Assembly: GCA_963812945.1 (NCBI GenBank)
Contig: CAWEXD010000008.1
Coordinates: forward strand, 682,001-746,000
Direction: 5' to 3'
Source: DASRDR01 sp963812945 [NCBI: uncultured Candidatus Rokubacteria bacterium]
GTDB lineage: Bacteria; Methylomirabilota; Methylomirabilia; Rokubacteriales
Length of the DNA stretch: 64,000 nt
The translations under genes were made by a program, and so were the position numbers. The notes under the pieces are model-generated. The model did not search any database, had not been told where the DNA came from, and worked only from the letters and a program-made list of their open reading frames with translations. Shown here piece by piece: positions 8,387 to 16,492 of this stretch; the stretch's first letter is position 1; each line of letters opens with the position of its first letter.

Positions 8387-9088
8387 GTGCCGGCGCAGGC
8401 GGGAGTCCTGTTCGACGTCGGCTATTGCCTCATGGACGAGTCGGCGCGGCTCGAGCACGCGCTCGCCTGGCTCGCGGAAGCTCTGATCGCCTCGGGGCAC
8501 AGGCTCAGCCCGGCGGATCTTCACGCGGCCTATCGAGCGGCGTGTCATCGTCCCGATTCCGGCGAGCCCAGCCTCCTGGTGCAGATGCTGCGGAGCCTGC
8601 GGATACCTGACGAGACGACGGCAGCGCTGCGCCGCGCTGTGCCATGGGACGCGGTGCCGCTCGAGCCGTTTCCGGAGACTCTCTCGGTGCTTCGTCAGCT
8701 CCGGGCGGCCGGGTTCCGCCTCGGGGTGCTGGCCAATCAGCCCGTCTCCGCGCAGGCCGACCTCGACCGCGCCGAGATCAGCGCCCTGTGCGACGGCGTG
8801 TGGCTGTCCGGGGCCGTCGGGCTGTCCAAGCCGGACCCGGCGTTCTTCCGGCTCGGGCTGGACGCGTGGGCGCTCCCGCCGGGCCGCGTCGTCTACGTGG
8901 GCGACCGCCCCGACAACGACGTCGCCCCCGCGAAGGCGCTCGGCCTGGCCACCGTGCGCCTGCGCCGCGGGCCCCACGCCGACCAGCCTGTGCCCGACGG
9001 GGCCGAGCGGGCCGACATGGAGGCCCGCGATCTCGAGGAGGCCGCCAGATGCCTCATCCGGTGGCGCGCGGCTCTCGGCGAGGTGTGA
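8387..9088 (+). CDS. HAD family hydrolase with altered first motif
   Basis: Haloacid-dehalogenase-like phosphatase fold, 233 residues, GTG start. Motif I reads FDVGYCLMD: the nucleophile Asp is kept, but the second Asp two residues on is Gly. Some HAD proteins of the DVGGT type share this. Motif III Lys is in GLSKPDPAFF, and motif IV is YVGDRPDNDVAPAKALG. The cap between residues 20 and 85 suggests a C1-cap member. Loss of the general acid/base Asp could mean weak or different phosphatase activity. The physiological substrate is unknown. Confidence 0.82.
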   Translation: MPAQAGVLFDVGYCLMDESARLEHALAWLAEALIASGHRLSPADLHAAYRAACHRPDSGEPSLLVQMLRSLRIPDETTAALRRAVPWDAVPLEPFPETLSVLRQLRAAGFRLGVLANQPVSAQADLDRAEISALCDGVWLSGAVGLSKPDPAFFRLGLDAWALPPGRVVYVGDRPDNDVAPAKALGLATVRLRRGPHADQPVPDGAERADMEARDLEEAARCLIRWRAALGEV

Positions 9089-9232
9089 GGCCGCCGGCCG
9101 TGCTAACGTGCAGGATCACGGCCAACGAATGCGTGCGGCTCGACGTGTGCTCCTTCTCATCGGCGCGATCGCCAGGCGCTCCGCGGGACGCAGGCTCGTG
9201 ATTCCGTCGCGCCCCGAAGCCCGGTCGGGCCC

Positions 9233-10225
9233 ATGACGGCAGCGGATCAGTCCGAGACCTGGCGTCAGCCTTCAGGGAGCCCGGCTCGGGAGTGCAGCGT
9301 CGTGGTGCCGGTCTACAACAGCCAGGCGACGCTGCCGGCGCTGATCGATCGCCTCGGCGCCGTGCTGCCGGGCGTCTCGGCCCGCTTCGAGGTCGTGCTG
9401 GTCAACGACGGCAGCCACGACGGGTCCTGGGGGGTCATCGCCGAGATGGCGCGCAAGCACGCCTGGGTGCGCGGCATCGACCTGATGCGGAACTACGGCC
9501 AGCACAACGCGCTCCTGGCGGGGATCCGGGCCGCGCGCTACGCGGTCACGGTGACCATGGACGACGACCTCCAGCACCCCCCGGAAGAAATTCCGCTCCT
9601 TCTCGATGCTCTCGGCCGGGGCAACGACCTCGTCTACGGTGTTCCCATCGAAGCCCAGCAAGGGGCCGGGCGGACCCTCTCGTCGCGGATCACGAGGTTC
9701 TGGCTGCACCGCGTGCTGGGGGTCTCCATCGCGTCCCGCGCCAGCGCCTTCCGCGCATTCGGGACCGTGCTGCGCGAGGGCTTCGCCCACTACGAGGGCC
9801 CCGCGGTCGCGATCGACGCGCTCCTCGGATGGACCACGACCCGCATCGCCTCCGTTCCCGTCCGGCACGAGCCGCGGCGCCACGGGCGGTCCCAGTACGG
9901 CTGGCTCGGGCTCGCCCGCCTGGCCATCGACATGACGACGACCTTCCGGACGTGGCCGCTGCGCCTGGCCAGCGTGATTGGGTTCGTCGTGATGACGCTG
10001 GGACTCGGCGCGCTCGCGTTCGTGCTCGGGTCCTACTTCGCTACCGGGACGCCGCTGTCGATCTTCCGGTTCCTCGCCGCGGTGCTGGCCGTCTTCTCGG
10101 GCGCGCAGCTCTTCACGCTCGGGATCATGGGAGAGTACGTGGCCCGCATCCACCATCGCGTGCTGCGGGAGCCCGCGTACGTGGTGCGGGAGCGGATCGA
10201 CGAGCCCATCGACGGCGATGCCTGA
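9233..10225 (+). CDS. Family 2 glycosyltransferase with C-terminal membrane anchor (ArnC/GtrB-like)
   Basis: Transfers a sugar, probably to polyprenyl phosphate, at the inner face of the membrane. The N-terminal GT-A domain has VVPVYNSQATL, VNDGSHDGS, the LMRNYGQHNALLAG motif, and the metal/nucleotide motif MDDDLQHPPEE (Asp110-112). Two hydrophobic segments at about residues 245-270 and 280-305 match the membrane hairpin of ArnC, DPM and GtrB proteins. At 330 residues the length fits. The last eight bases overlap the WecD-like gene, so the two are almost certainly co-translated. Donor sugar unknown; the WecE/WecD neighbours suggest an amino-deoxyhexose. Confidence 0.88.
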   Translation: MTAADQSETWRQPSGSPARECSVVVPVYNSQATLPALIDRLGAVLPGVSARFEVVLVNDGSHDGSWGVIAEMARKHAWVRGIDLMRNYGQHNALLAGIRAARYAVTVTMDDDLQHPPEEIPLLLDALGRGNDLVYGVPIEAQQGAGRTLSSRITRFWLHRVLGVSIASRASAFRAFGTVLREGFAHYEGPAVAIDALLGWTTTRIASVPVRHEPRRHGRSQYGWLGLARLAIDMTTTFRTWPLRLASVIGFVVMTLGLGALAFVLGSYFATGTPLSIFRFLAAVLAVFSGAQLFTLGIMGEYVARIHHRVLREPAYVVRERIDEPIDGDA

Positions 10226-11039
10226 GGTCTCGGCTCATCCGCTCGACGCGGAGCGGCCAGAGTGGGGAAGAGTGTTCGTCGTGCCCTGGGACACCGAGAT
10301 CTTCGGATTCCCGGTCGGCACGTACGAGCCCGGGGAGGCGAAGGCCATCCACGCGGGCCTGGGGGTCATTGGCGAGCGGCTTCTCGTCTGGGCGGCCACC
10401 AACCGGATCGAGCTGGTCTCCTGCACCGTTGCTGCCGACGATCGGACTTGGCGCACGCTCCTGCCCGCGCTGGGCTTCACGTGCGTGGAACAGACTCTCG
10501 ACGTCGCGTTTCGCGTCCAGACGTACGACGCGCCACCCCCGTCGCGTCCGGTGCGGCTCGCGACAGCGGACGACCACCCACAGATCGAAGAGATCGCTGG
10601 ACACACTTTCCGTCACGGCCGCTACCATGCGGACCCCCGCTTCCCGCCGGACCTGGCGGACCGTCGCTATCGCCACTGGGTCCGGAGCGCGTGCACTTCG
10701 ACACACTCTGTGGACCGCGTGTACGTCGTCGGCCCGCCGGGCAACGTCAAGGGCTTCTTTCAGCTGAGGCTCGTGGAGGACCGCGCCGAGGTCGGCATCA
10801 TGGGGGTGACCGAGTCGGCCAAGGGCACGCCGGCCACGTTGGCTCTCATGACCGGAATGCAGCTCGATCTGAAGGCCCTCGGTGTCCGGTGGCTCACAGC
10901 CAAGCTCTCGGCCGGCAACACGCGCATCATGAACCTAGTCGCACACTTCGGCTGGCGGTTCCGGAACCCCCAGGCAACCTTTCACTGGCACGCGCCGGAT
11001 GCCCCGCATCTCCTGGCGCCGGTGACGATTTCCCGATGA
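10218..11039 (+). CDS. WecD/RffC-like GNAT acyltransferase
   Basis: Probable N-acetyltransferase acting on a nucleotide-linked amino sugar. The N-terminal half carries the PWDTEIFGFPVG signature of the dTDP-fucosamine acetyltransferase (WecD/RffC) group. The C-terminal GNAT part has VEDRAEVGIMGV followed by the KGTPATLALMTG acetyl-CoA-binding region and the LSAGNTRIMNLVAHFGWRF segment, where the Asn and the FGW pattern are typical. It is 273 residues, somewhat longer than E. coli WecD. The ATG lies inside the preceding glycosyltransferase gene. A WecE-like aminotransferase, the enzyme before WecD in the pathway, is at 12.3-13.5 kb on the other strand. Exact sugar not known. Confidence 0.75.
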   Translation: MPEVSAHPLDAERPEWGRVFVVPWDTEIFGFPVGTYEPGEAKAIHAGLGVIGERLLVWAATNRIELVSCTVAADDRTWRTLLPALGFTCVEQTLDVAFRVQTYDAPPPSRPVRLATADDHPQIEEIAGHTFRHGRYHADPRFPPDLADRRYRHWVRSACTSTHSVDRVYVVGPPGNVKGFFQLRLVEDRAEVGIMGVTESAKGTPATLALMTGMQLDLKALGVRWLTAKLSAGNTRIMNLVAHFGWRFRNPQATFHWHAPDAPHLLAPVTISR

Positions 11040-11126
11040 GCCCACAGGCCGCCACAGGCCGAAGGCCGTCCGGTCAGACCCCGTCCGATCAACGCTCGCG
11101 GAGCCAGGGGAGCCCAGTGAGCCCTC

Positions 11127-12308
11127 TCAGGCCACCCAGTACCAGTGGGTGTAGAGAATCGTCAGGAGCGCGAGGAGCAGCGTCGAGAGCACGACGACGC
11201 CAGTGAACGCGAGCCGGCTTTCCAGGCCGAGCGCCCAGGCGAGGAACACCGGGAAGGCCGGGAGCACGTAGCGGCCCCAGCCGCCGGGCTGGAGCACGCC
11301 CGACGCGACGATCAAGAGACTGAAGACCCCCCACGCGAGCGGTTGCCGCCGGAACACGGAGACGAGCGAGCCCAGGCACAGGAAGGCAGCCAGCACGTTC
11401 AGGTTGAAGACCCACGGGATCTGCCCGGTCCGCCAGTTCTCGAGCGACCGCATCGTCCGGAGGCCCCGCTCGACGGGCTTCAGGGTGAACCCGGCCTGCC
11501 ACCAGCCCGCGACCCGCGTGGCCTTGAACGCGAGCCAGGGGTCGCCGAACGCCGCCCCGAGGTACGCGTAGTAGAGGAAGGGTCCCAGGGCGCTGAGGCC
11601 GATCCACAGAACGTCCGGGCGCAGCTTCCTCAGATCGAACCGGACACGCTCGAGGTAGAGGAGCAGAAGCGCGGGCCCCAGCGCCACCCCCGGGGCCCGC
11701 GTGGCGCCGCAGAGGAGCGCGCAGACCGAGGCGGCCGCCCACCGGCCCCGCTCCCCGAGGTACAGGGAGGCCACCGCCAGGAGCAGGAAGAGGCTTTCCG
11801 AGTACACGGCGCTGAAGAAGAAGGCGTAGGGGAAGATCGACAGCAGCACCACGCAGCGGAACGCCGCGTCCGCGCCGAACCGGGCGCTCGCCATCCGGTG
11901 GACGAGCACCAGCGCGACGAGGAGCGCCAGGTTCGAGACCAGGATGCCGGCCGCCAGGGGACCGAGGCCGGTGAGGCTCACGAGCCGCATCGCGAGGGGA
12001 TAGAGAGGATAGAACGCGAGGTTTCGCTGGCCGGGCGGCCCGACGGGCTCGGCGACGTAGCCGTGGGTGGCGATGTGGCGGTACCAGCCGGCGTCCCACC
12101 GGGCCCAGCCGTCGAGCCAGAGGTTGTCCGGGAACCCCCGCCACGGGCCTCCGCTCGGGGTCGCGACGCTCGGATCCGAGTTCAGCGGCAGGACTGCGAG
12201 GCTCAGGTAGGCCAGCAGGAACAGCGCCCCGCGGGTGGCGGCGAAGACCAGGAGGGGCTCGCGGCTGTCGCGGAGGCCCTGCGCCAGGCGACCCAGAAGA
12301 GGCCTCAT
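11127..12308 (-). CDS. PIG-V-like membrane mannosyltransferase (GT-C fold)
   Basis: Polytopic membrane protein of 393 residues with about nine to eleven hydrophobic segments. Around residues 70-105 it has RWDAGWYRHIATHGY and then FYPLYPLAMRL, the signature of the PIG-V/GT-C mannosyltransferase group. In that family the Asp of the first loop is catalytic. Such enzymes use polyprenyl-phosphate sugars on the outer face of the membrane, so the GT2 gene nearby could supply the donor. It follows the WecE-like gene after 40 bases on the same strand and is probably in one transcript with it. The gene ends toward the WecD-like gene (convergent). Confidence 0.78.
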   Translation of the reverse strand: MRPLLGRLAQGLRDSREPLLVFAATRGALFLLAYLSLAVLPLNSDPSVATPSGGPWRGFPDNLWLDGWARWDAGWYRHIATHGYVAEPVGPPGQRNLAFYPLYPLAMRLVSLTGLGPLAAGILVSNLALLVALVLVHRMASARFGADAAFRCVVLLSIFPYAFFFSAVYSESLFLLLAVASLYLGERGRWAAASVCALLCGATRAPGVALGPALLLLYLERVRFDLRKLRPDVLWIGLSALGPFLYYAYLGAAFGDPWLAFKATRVAGWWQAGFTLKPVERGLRTMRSLENWRTGQIPWVFNLNVLAAFLCLGSLVSVFRRQPLAWGVFSLLIVASGVLQPGGWGRYVLPAFPVFLAWALGLESRLAFTGVVVLSTLLLALLTILYTHWYWVA

Positions 12309-12348
12309 TCACGCGAGGGCGCGCGGAGCTGGCAGCTCGCTCGGGGCG

Positions 12349-13488
12349 TCAGCCGTCGAACGCGCGCAGGCTCTCGATCACGTAGGCCTGCTCTCCCTCG
12401 TCGAGGTCGTTGTAGAAGGGGAGCCGGAGCACGCGGTCGCTCAGATCCTCGGTCACCGGGCAGTCGCCGGGCTTCCCGCCGAAGCGCTGGCCCATCTCGG
12501 AGAGGTGGAGCGACAGGTAGTGGAAGACCGCCAGGATCCCGCGGGCCTTGAGATGCGCGATCAGCCGCGTCCGCTGCTCGAGCGAGCGGGTGACCAGGTA
12601 GAAGAGGTGGTACGGCTGCCGGCAGTGGGCGGGGACGACCGGCAGGCGGATGCCGCGCGCGTCGGCCCACCCCGGGAGCTCCCGCGCGTAGCACTCCCAG
12701 ATCCGGCGCCGCGCCGCCTGGATGTCCGCCCGCCGCTCGAGCTGGCCATAGAGGAATGCCGCCAGGATGTCGGACGGCAGCGCGCTCGATCCCACGTCGA
12801 CCCAGGTGTACTTGTCCACCAGGCCGCGGAACATGCGGCTCCGGTTGGTCCCCTTCTCGCGGATGATCTCCGCGCGCTCGGCGTGGCGGGCGTCGTTGAC
12901 GACGAGCGCCCCACCCTCGCCGCAGCTGATGTTCTTCGTCTCGTGAAAGCTCAGGGCGGCCAGGGCGCCGAAGCTGCCGAGCGGCCGGCCGCGGTACTCG
13001 CCGAAGAGGCCCTGCGCGTTGTCCTCGACCACCGCCAGCCCGTGCCGCTTCGCGACCGCCAGGATCGTGTCCATCTCGCAGCCGACGCCGGCGTAGTGCA
13101 CCGGCATGATCGCCCGCGTGCGCGGCGTGACGAGCGGCTCCAGCAGGCGCTCGTCGAGGTTCAGGGTGTCCGGCCGGATGTCGACGAAGACGGGGCGCGC
13201 CCCGCGGAGCACGACCGCGTTCGCCGTGGAGACGAAGGTGAAGGACGGCATGATGACCTCGTCGCCCGGCGCCAGGTCGAGGAGGAGCGCGGCCATCTCG
13301 AGCGCGGTCGTGCAGGAGGTCGTCAAGAGCACCCGCGGCGCGCCCAGGAGCTCCTCGAGGATGCGGCGGCACTTCTCGGTGAACACGCCGTCGCCGGAGA
13401 TCCGCCCCGACTCCACGGACTCCCGGATGTAGCGGAGCTCGTCGCCGGCGACGCTAGGGCGGTTGAACGGGATCCGGTAGGAGCTCAT
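12349..13488 (-). CDS. wecE: dTDP-4-amino-4,6-dideoxygalactose transaminase (WecE-like)
   Basis: PLP-dependent sugar aminotransferase of the DegT/DnrJ family that forms dTDP-Fuc4N from the 4-keto-6-deoxy sugar nucleotide. It closely follows the E. coli WecE pattern from end to end: IPFNRP at the N-terminus, TTSCTTALEMAALLLD, GDEVIMPSFTFVSTANA, VHYAGVGCEMDTI, SFHETKN with PLP lysine Lys185, and EIIREKGTNRS. The 379-residue length is normal. The ATG at 13488 is chosen because it starts the family N-terminus MSSYRIPFNRP; a GTG eight codons upstream is possible. In enterobacteria WecD follows this step, and a WecD-like gene is close by. Confidence 0.88.
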   Translation of the reverse strand: MSSYRIPFNRPSVAGDELRYIRESVESGRISGDGVFTEKCRRILEELLGAPRVLLTTSCTTALEMAALLLDLAPGDEVIMPSFTFVSTANAVVLRGARPVFVDIRPDTLNLDERLLEPLVTPRTRAIMPVHYAGVGCEMDTILAVAKRHGLAVVEDNAQGLFGEYRGRPLGSFGALAALSFHETKNISCGEGGALVVNDARHAERAEIIREKGTNRSRMFRGLVDKYTWVDVGSSALPSDILAAFLYGQLERRADIQAARRRIWECYARELPGWADARGIRLPVVPAHCRQPYHLFYLVTRSLEQRTRLIAHLKARGILAVFHYLSLHLSEMGQRFGGKPGDCPVTEDLSDRVLRLPFYNDLDEGEQAYVIESLRAFDG

Positions 13489-13569
13489 GCGTCTCGCCGG
13501 AGAATACCCCACCCGGGCGGGCTGTCGCCACCAAGGTGAGACCGTGTGGTCGGGATGCGACCCTACTGA

Positions 13570-14391
13570 CTACAGCTCGACGAGGTCCTCGCCGACGGTG
13601 ATTGGGCCGCCGAACTGGCGGCGAGCGCGGCCGGCGAGATCGGCGGGATCGGAGCCCGGCATGAGGTGCGTGAGCACGAGGTGGCGGACCCTGGCCCGAG
13701 CCGCGACCTCGCCGACCTCGTCGGGCCCCGTGTGGTAGGCTTGTAGGTCGCGCACCTTCGCCTCCCGCGTGGGCCAGCCGCACCCCGGTGTCCAGGCCGC
13801 GTGTGTCATGTCGGTGCACTCGTGGATCAGGAGGTCGACGTCGCGGGCGTGCCGGACGAGGTTCTCGCAGGGGCGGGTGTCGCCCGAGATCACGACCCGG
13901 CGCTCGCGCGTCTCGAAGTGGAAGCCGAACGCCGGCTTCACGGGCTCGTGCTCCACCAGGAAGGCCGTGACGGCGAGGCCCTCACGCGCGAGGACGTGCC
14001 CCTCCTCGATCTCGGTGACGGTGACCCGAGGTGGCTCGCGATCTGGCATGTGGGCCCGGCGCACCTCGACATCCCAGCGCCACAGCGCGAGCAGTCGCTC
14101 CACGTGAGCGGCCGTGCCCGCCGGGCCGAGGACCTCGAGCGGCGCGTTCTCTCCGACGATCCAGCGCGTCAGCACCAGATGCCCGAGGTCGAGGACGTGG
14201 TCCGAGTGGAGATGGGTCAGGAGCACCGTGCGGAGCTGGCTCGTCCGGACGCCGGCGCGGAGCAACTGGACGGCAACACCCGAGCCGGCGTCCACGAGGA
14301 CGATCTCGCCGCCGGCTCGCACGAGCGTGGCGGGGCCGTGGCGCGCTGGGTTCGGCGGGGGACACCCGGTCCCGAGCAGCGTGACCCGCAT
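13570..14391 (-). CDS. MBL-fold metallohydrolase (RNase Z-like)
   Basis: Metallo-beta-lactamase fold of 273 residues. The di-zinc motif HLHSDH spans residues 60-65, with Asp64 and His65. Further ligand candidates are in SGDTRPCENL (Asp), LIHEC, and LVLTHLMPG near the C-terminus. The N-terminus MRVTLLGTGCPPPNP is typical of RNase Z and arylsulfatase-like members. The long exosite arm of tRNase Z is not obvious, so a tRNA 3'-processing role is uncertain. The ATG at 14391 is preferred; a GTG two codons earlier exists. It stands 81 bases upstream of the WecE-like gene on the same strand. Confidence 0.85.
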   Translation of the reverse strand: MRVTLLGTGCPPPNPARHGPATLVRAGGEIVLVDAGSGVAVQLLRAGVRTSQLRTVLLTHLHSDHVLDLGHLVLTRWIVGENAPLEVLGPAGTAAHVERLLALWRWDVEVRRAHMPDREPPRVTVTEIEEGHVLAREGLAVTAFLVEHEPVKPAFGFHFETRERRVVISGDTRPCENLVRHARDVDLLIHECTDMTHAAWTPGCGWPTREAKVRDLQAYHTGPDEVGEVAARARVRHLVLTHLMPGSDPADLAGRARRQFGGPITVGEDLVEL

Positions 14392-14488
14392 TGTCACCGC
14401 CCTGGCACCTCCTCCCGCGTCACCCGTACCACGCGGCGCGGCGGCGCGGCAAGGGCGTGCCGGAGCCGCGGCCGGCCCGGCGTGGCCC

Positions 14489-14518
14489 TTGACTCGATCG
14501 TGGCTGCCCCTCGATAGT
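14489..14518 (+). promoter_or_regulatory. Sigma-70-type promoter, TTGACT-N18-GATAGT
   Basis: TTGACT at 14489-14494 and GATAGT at 14513-14518, separated by 18 bases. It ends 23 bases before the GTG of the ABC permease. It lies in the divergent gap between the MBL gene and the transporter operon. Clearest housekeeping-type promoter seen in the window. Confidence 0.6.
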
Positions 14519-14541
14519 AGGGGCCACCCAAAGAGGGATCC

Positions 14542-15471
14542 GTGCTCCAATACGCGGCGTCCCGCGTCCTGTGGTTGGCTCCGACGCTCCTGGCCATGGC
14601 GCTCGTGACCTTCCTGGTGATGCATGCGACGCCGGGGAGTCCGCTCGACCCCGTGGCAGAAGGGGCCAATCCTCTGCCTCCGGAAGCCCAGAAGAACCTG
14701 GCCAGGGCCTACGGCCTCGACAGGCCGCTCCACGAGCAGTTCCTCATCTTCGTCGGCAAGGCGGTCCGCGGCGATTTCGGCCAGTCCTTCGTCTACAAGA
14801 CGCGGACCGTCAGCGAGATCATCGTCGCGACATTCCCCGTCTCGCTCCTGCTGGGGACGATGGCCTTCGTGCTGGCGGTCGTCGTGGGGCTGTCGCTCGG
14901 CATCCTGGGCGCCGTGCACCAGAACCGCGCGTGGGACTACGTCTCGGTCAGCCTGGCGACGTTCGGCGTGGCCGTCCCCAACTTCGTCATGGCCGTCTTC
15001 GCGATCATCCTCTTCTCCTTCGTCATCCCGCTGTTCCCGACCGGGGGGTGGGACTCGCCCCGGAACTGGGTGCTGCCGACGATCACGCTGGCGTTCGCGC
15101 CCATGGGCCTGGTCGCCCGCTACACGCGCGCGAGCATGCTCGAGGTGATCCGGTCGGACTACACGCTCACCGCCCGGTCGAAGGGGCTCGCCGAGGGCCC
15201 GGTCATCTTCAAGCACGCCCTGAAGAACGCGCTGATCCCCATCGTCACCCTGCTCGGCCCGCTGTTCGCCGCCATCGGCACCGGCTCGTTCTTCGTGGAG
15301 GCCATCTTCCGGGTGCCGGGCATGGGCCAGTTCTTCGTCCTCTCGATGACGGGGCGCGACTACCCGATGATCATGGCCGTCGTTCTCGTGTACGGCGCGT
15401 TCCTCGCCGCGATGAACCTGGTCGTCGACCTGGCCTATGGTGCTCTCGACCCCCGCATCCGGTACCAGTAG
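14542..15471 (+). CDS. Peptide/nickel-type ABC transporter permease (DppB/OppB family)
   Basis: Inner-membrane permease subunit of a class of ABC importers for oligopeptides, nickel complexes or similar solutes. It is 309 residues and has six hydrophobic segments. The N-terminus has the family pattern LVTFLVMHATPGSPLDP. The cytoplasmic loop has YTLTARSKGLAEG, the contact to the ATPase (EAA loop), followed by KNALIPIVTLLGP. The start is GTG at 14542, behind a good promoter. The 3' end overlaps the next permease by 35 bases. The substrate is not predictable. Confidence 0.9.
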   Translation: MLQYAASRVLWLAPTLLAMALVTFLVMHATPGSPLDPVAEGANPLPPEAQKNLARAYGLDRPLHEQFLIFVGKAVRGDFGQSFVYKTRTVSEIIVATFPVSLLLGTMAFVLAVVVGLSLGILGAVHQNRAWDYVSVSLATFGVAVPNFVMAVFAIILFSFVIPLFPTGGWDSPRNWVLPTITLAFAPMGLVARYTRASMLEVIRSDYTLTARSKGLAEGPVIFKHALKNALIPIVTLLGPLFAAIGTGSFFVEAIFRVPGMGQFFVLSMTGRDYPMIMAVVLVYGAFLAAMNLVVDLAYGALDPRIRYQ

Positions 15472-16369
15472 CCTCCGGGCCGAGGGGCTCCTGGCTCCGG
15501 CTGGCACGGCGCGCTCCGGACGGGCCGAGTCTTCGAGTCTCTGGCGGGACGCCGTCCGGCGCCTCCTGCGAAACCGTCTGGCGGTGGTTGGAGGCGTGGT
15601 GGTGATCGCCTTGTGCGCCGTCGCGATCCTGGCCGACGTGCTCGCGCCCTTGCCGTACACGAAGACCAACTTCGGGCGCCTGAACGAGCCGCCCTCGCGC
15701 GACTACCCGCTCGGCACCGACCAGGTCGGCCGCGACCTCCTCTCGCGGATGATCTACGGCGCCCGCGTCTCCATGCTGGTGGGGCTGGGCGCTCAGGCAA
15801 TCGTCGTCCTGATCGGCGTGCCGATCGGCGCCCTGTCCGGCCATCTGGGCGGCCGGGTCGATCTGGTGCTGATGCGCTTCGTCGACGTGATGTACGCGTT
15901 TCCGAACCTGCTCTTCGTGATCCTCGTCATGTCCATGCTGGGCGCCGGGCTCATGAACATCTTCATCGCCATCGGGCTCACCGGGTGGGTCGGCATCGCC
16001 CGGCAGACGCGGGGTCAGGTGCTGGCAATCCGTGAGAAGGAGTTCATCGAGGGCGCCCGCGCGCTGGGCGCCGGGTTCGGCCGGGTCCTCCTGCGCCACG
16101 TCCTGCCGAACGCGCTGACTCCCATCGTCGTCGCTGTCACGTTCGGGATTCCCCAGGCGATCTTCACCGAGGCGGCGCTGTCGTTCATCGGGGTGGGGAT
16201 CAATCCGCCCACGCCCTCCTGGGGGCAAATGGTCGGCGAGGGCCAGCAGTATCTCCGGACCTACTGGCACCTCTGCGTGTTCCCGTCGATCGCCATCGGC
16301 ATCACGATGCTGTCGTTCACGTTCCTGGGCGATGGGGTCCGGGATGCGCTGGATCCAAAGCTGAAGTAA
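15437..16369 (+). CDS. Peptide/nickel-type ABC transporter permease (DppC/OppC family)
   Basis: Second permease subunit, 310 residues. It has an N-terminal cytosolic stretch followed by a first hydrophobic segment near residue 50. The DppC hallmark PLGTDQVGRDLLSRMIYGARVS follows the first periplasmic loop (shown here only as PLGTDQVGRDLLSR). The EAA-type loop reads EFIEGARALGAGFGRVLLRH. The start at 15437 lies within the dppB-like gene, which is common for this pair. The paired ATPases DppD and DppF are missing from the window. Confidence 0.9.
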   Translation: MVLSTPASGTSSLRAEGLLAPAGTARSGRAESSSLWRDAVRRLLRNRLAVVGGVVVIALCAVAILADVLAPLPYTKTNFGRLNEPPSRDYPLGTDQVGRDLLSRMIYGARVSMLVGLGAQAIVVLIGVPIGALSGHLGGRVDLVLMRFVDVMYAFPNLLFVILVMSMLGAGLMNIFIAIGLTGWVGIARQTRGQVLAIREKEFIEGARALGAGFGRVLLRHVLPNALTPIVVAVTFGIPQAIFTEAALSFIGVGINPPTPSWGQMVGEGQQYLRTYWHLCVFPSIAIGITMLSFTFLGDGVRDALDPKLK

Positions 16370-16387
16370 CGGCGAAATTCAACCCCG

Positions 16388-16473
16388 GGATCAGGCCCTT
16401 GACTTTGATTGGCGCCGTCGCGCACGAGCACCGCTGAAGACTGTTCGGGAGTCAAAATCAAGGCCTGACCCCC
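16388..16473. repeat. Palindromic intergenic repeat, copy A
   Basis: An imperfect inverted pair: the left arm at 16388-16411 (GGGATCAGGCCCTTGACTTT...) and the right arm at 16451-16473 (GTCAAAATCAAGGCCTGACC...). It fills the gap between the permease and the binding-protein gene. It shares the GGTCAG/CTTTGA words with copies at 26213, 27279, 42695 and 46815. It could act as a processing or stability hairpin between the genes. Confidence 0.7.
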
Positions 16474-16492
16474 ACACAGAGGAGGACTTCCA

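Noticed and set aside
9272-10156. Minus-strand frame opposite the glycosyltransferase
   Set aside because: Shadow frame; the plus strand carries all GT2 motifs.
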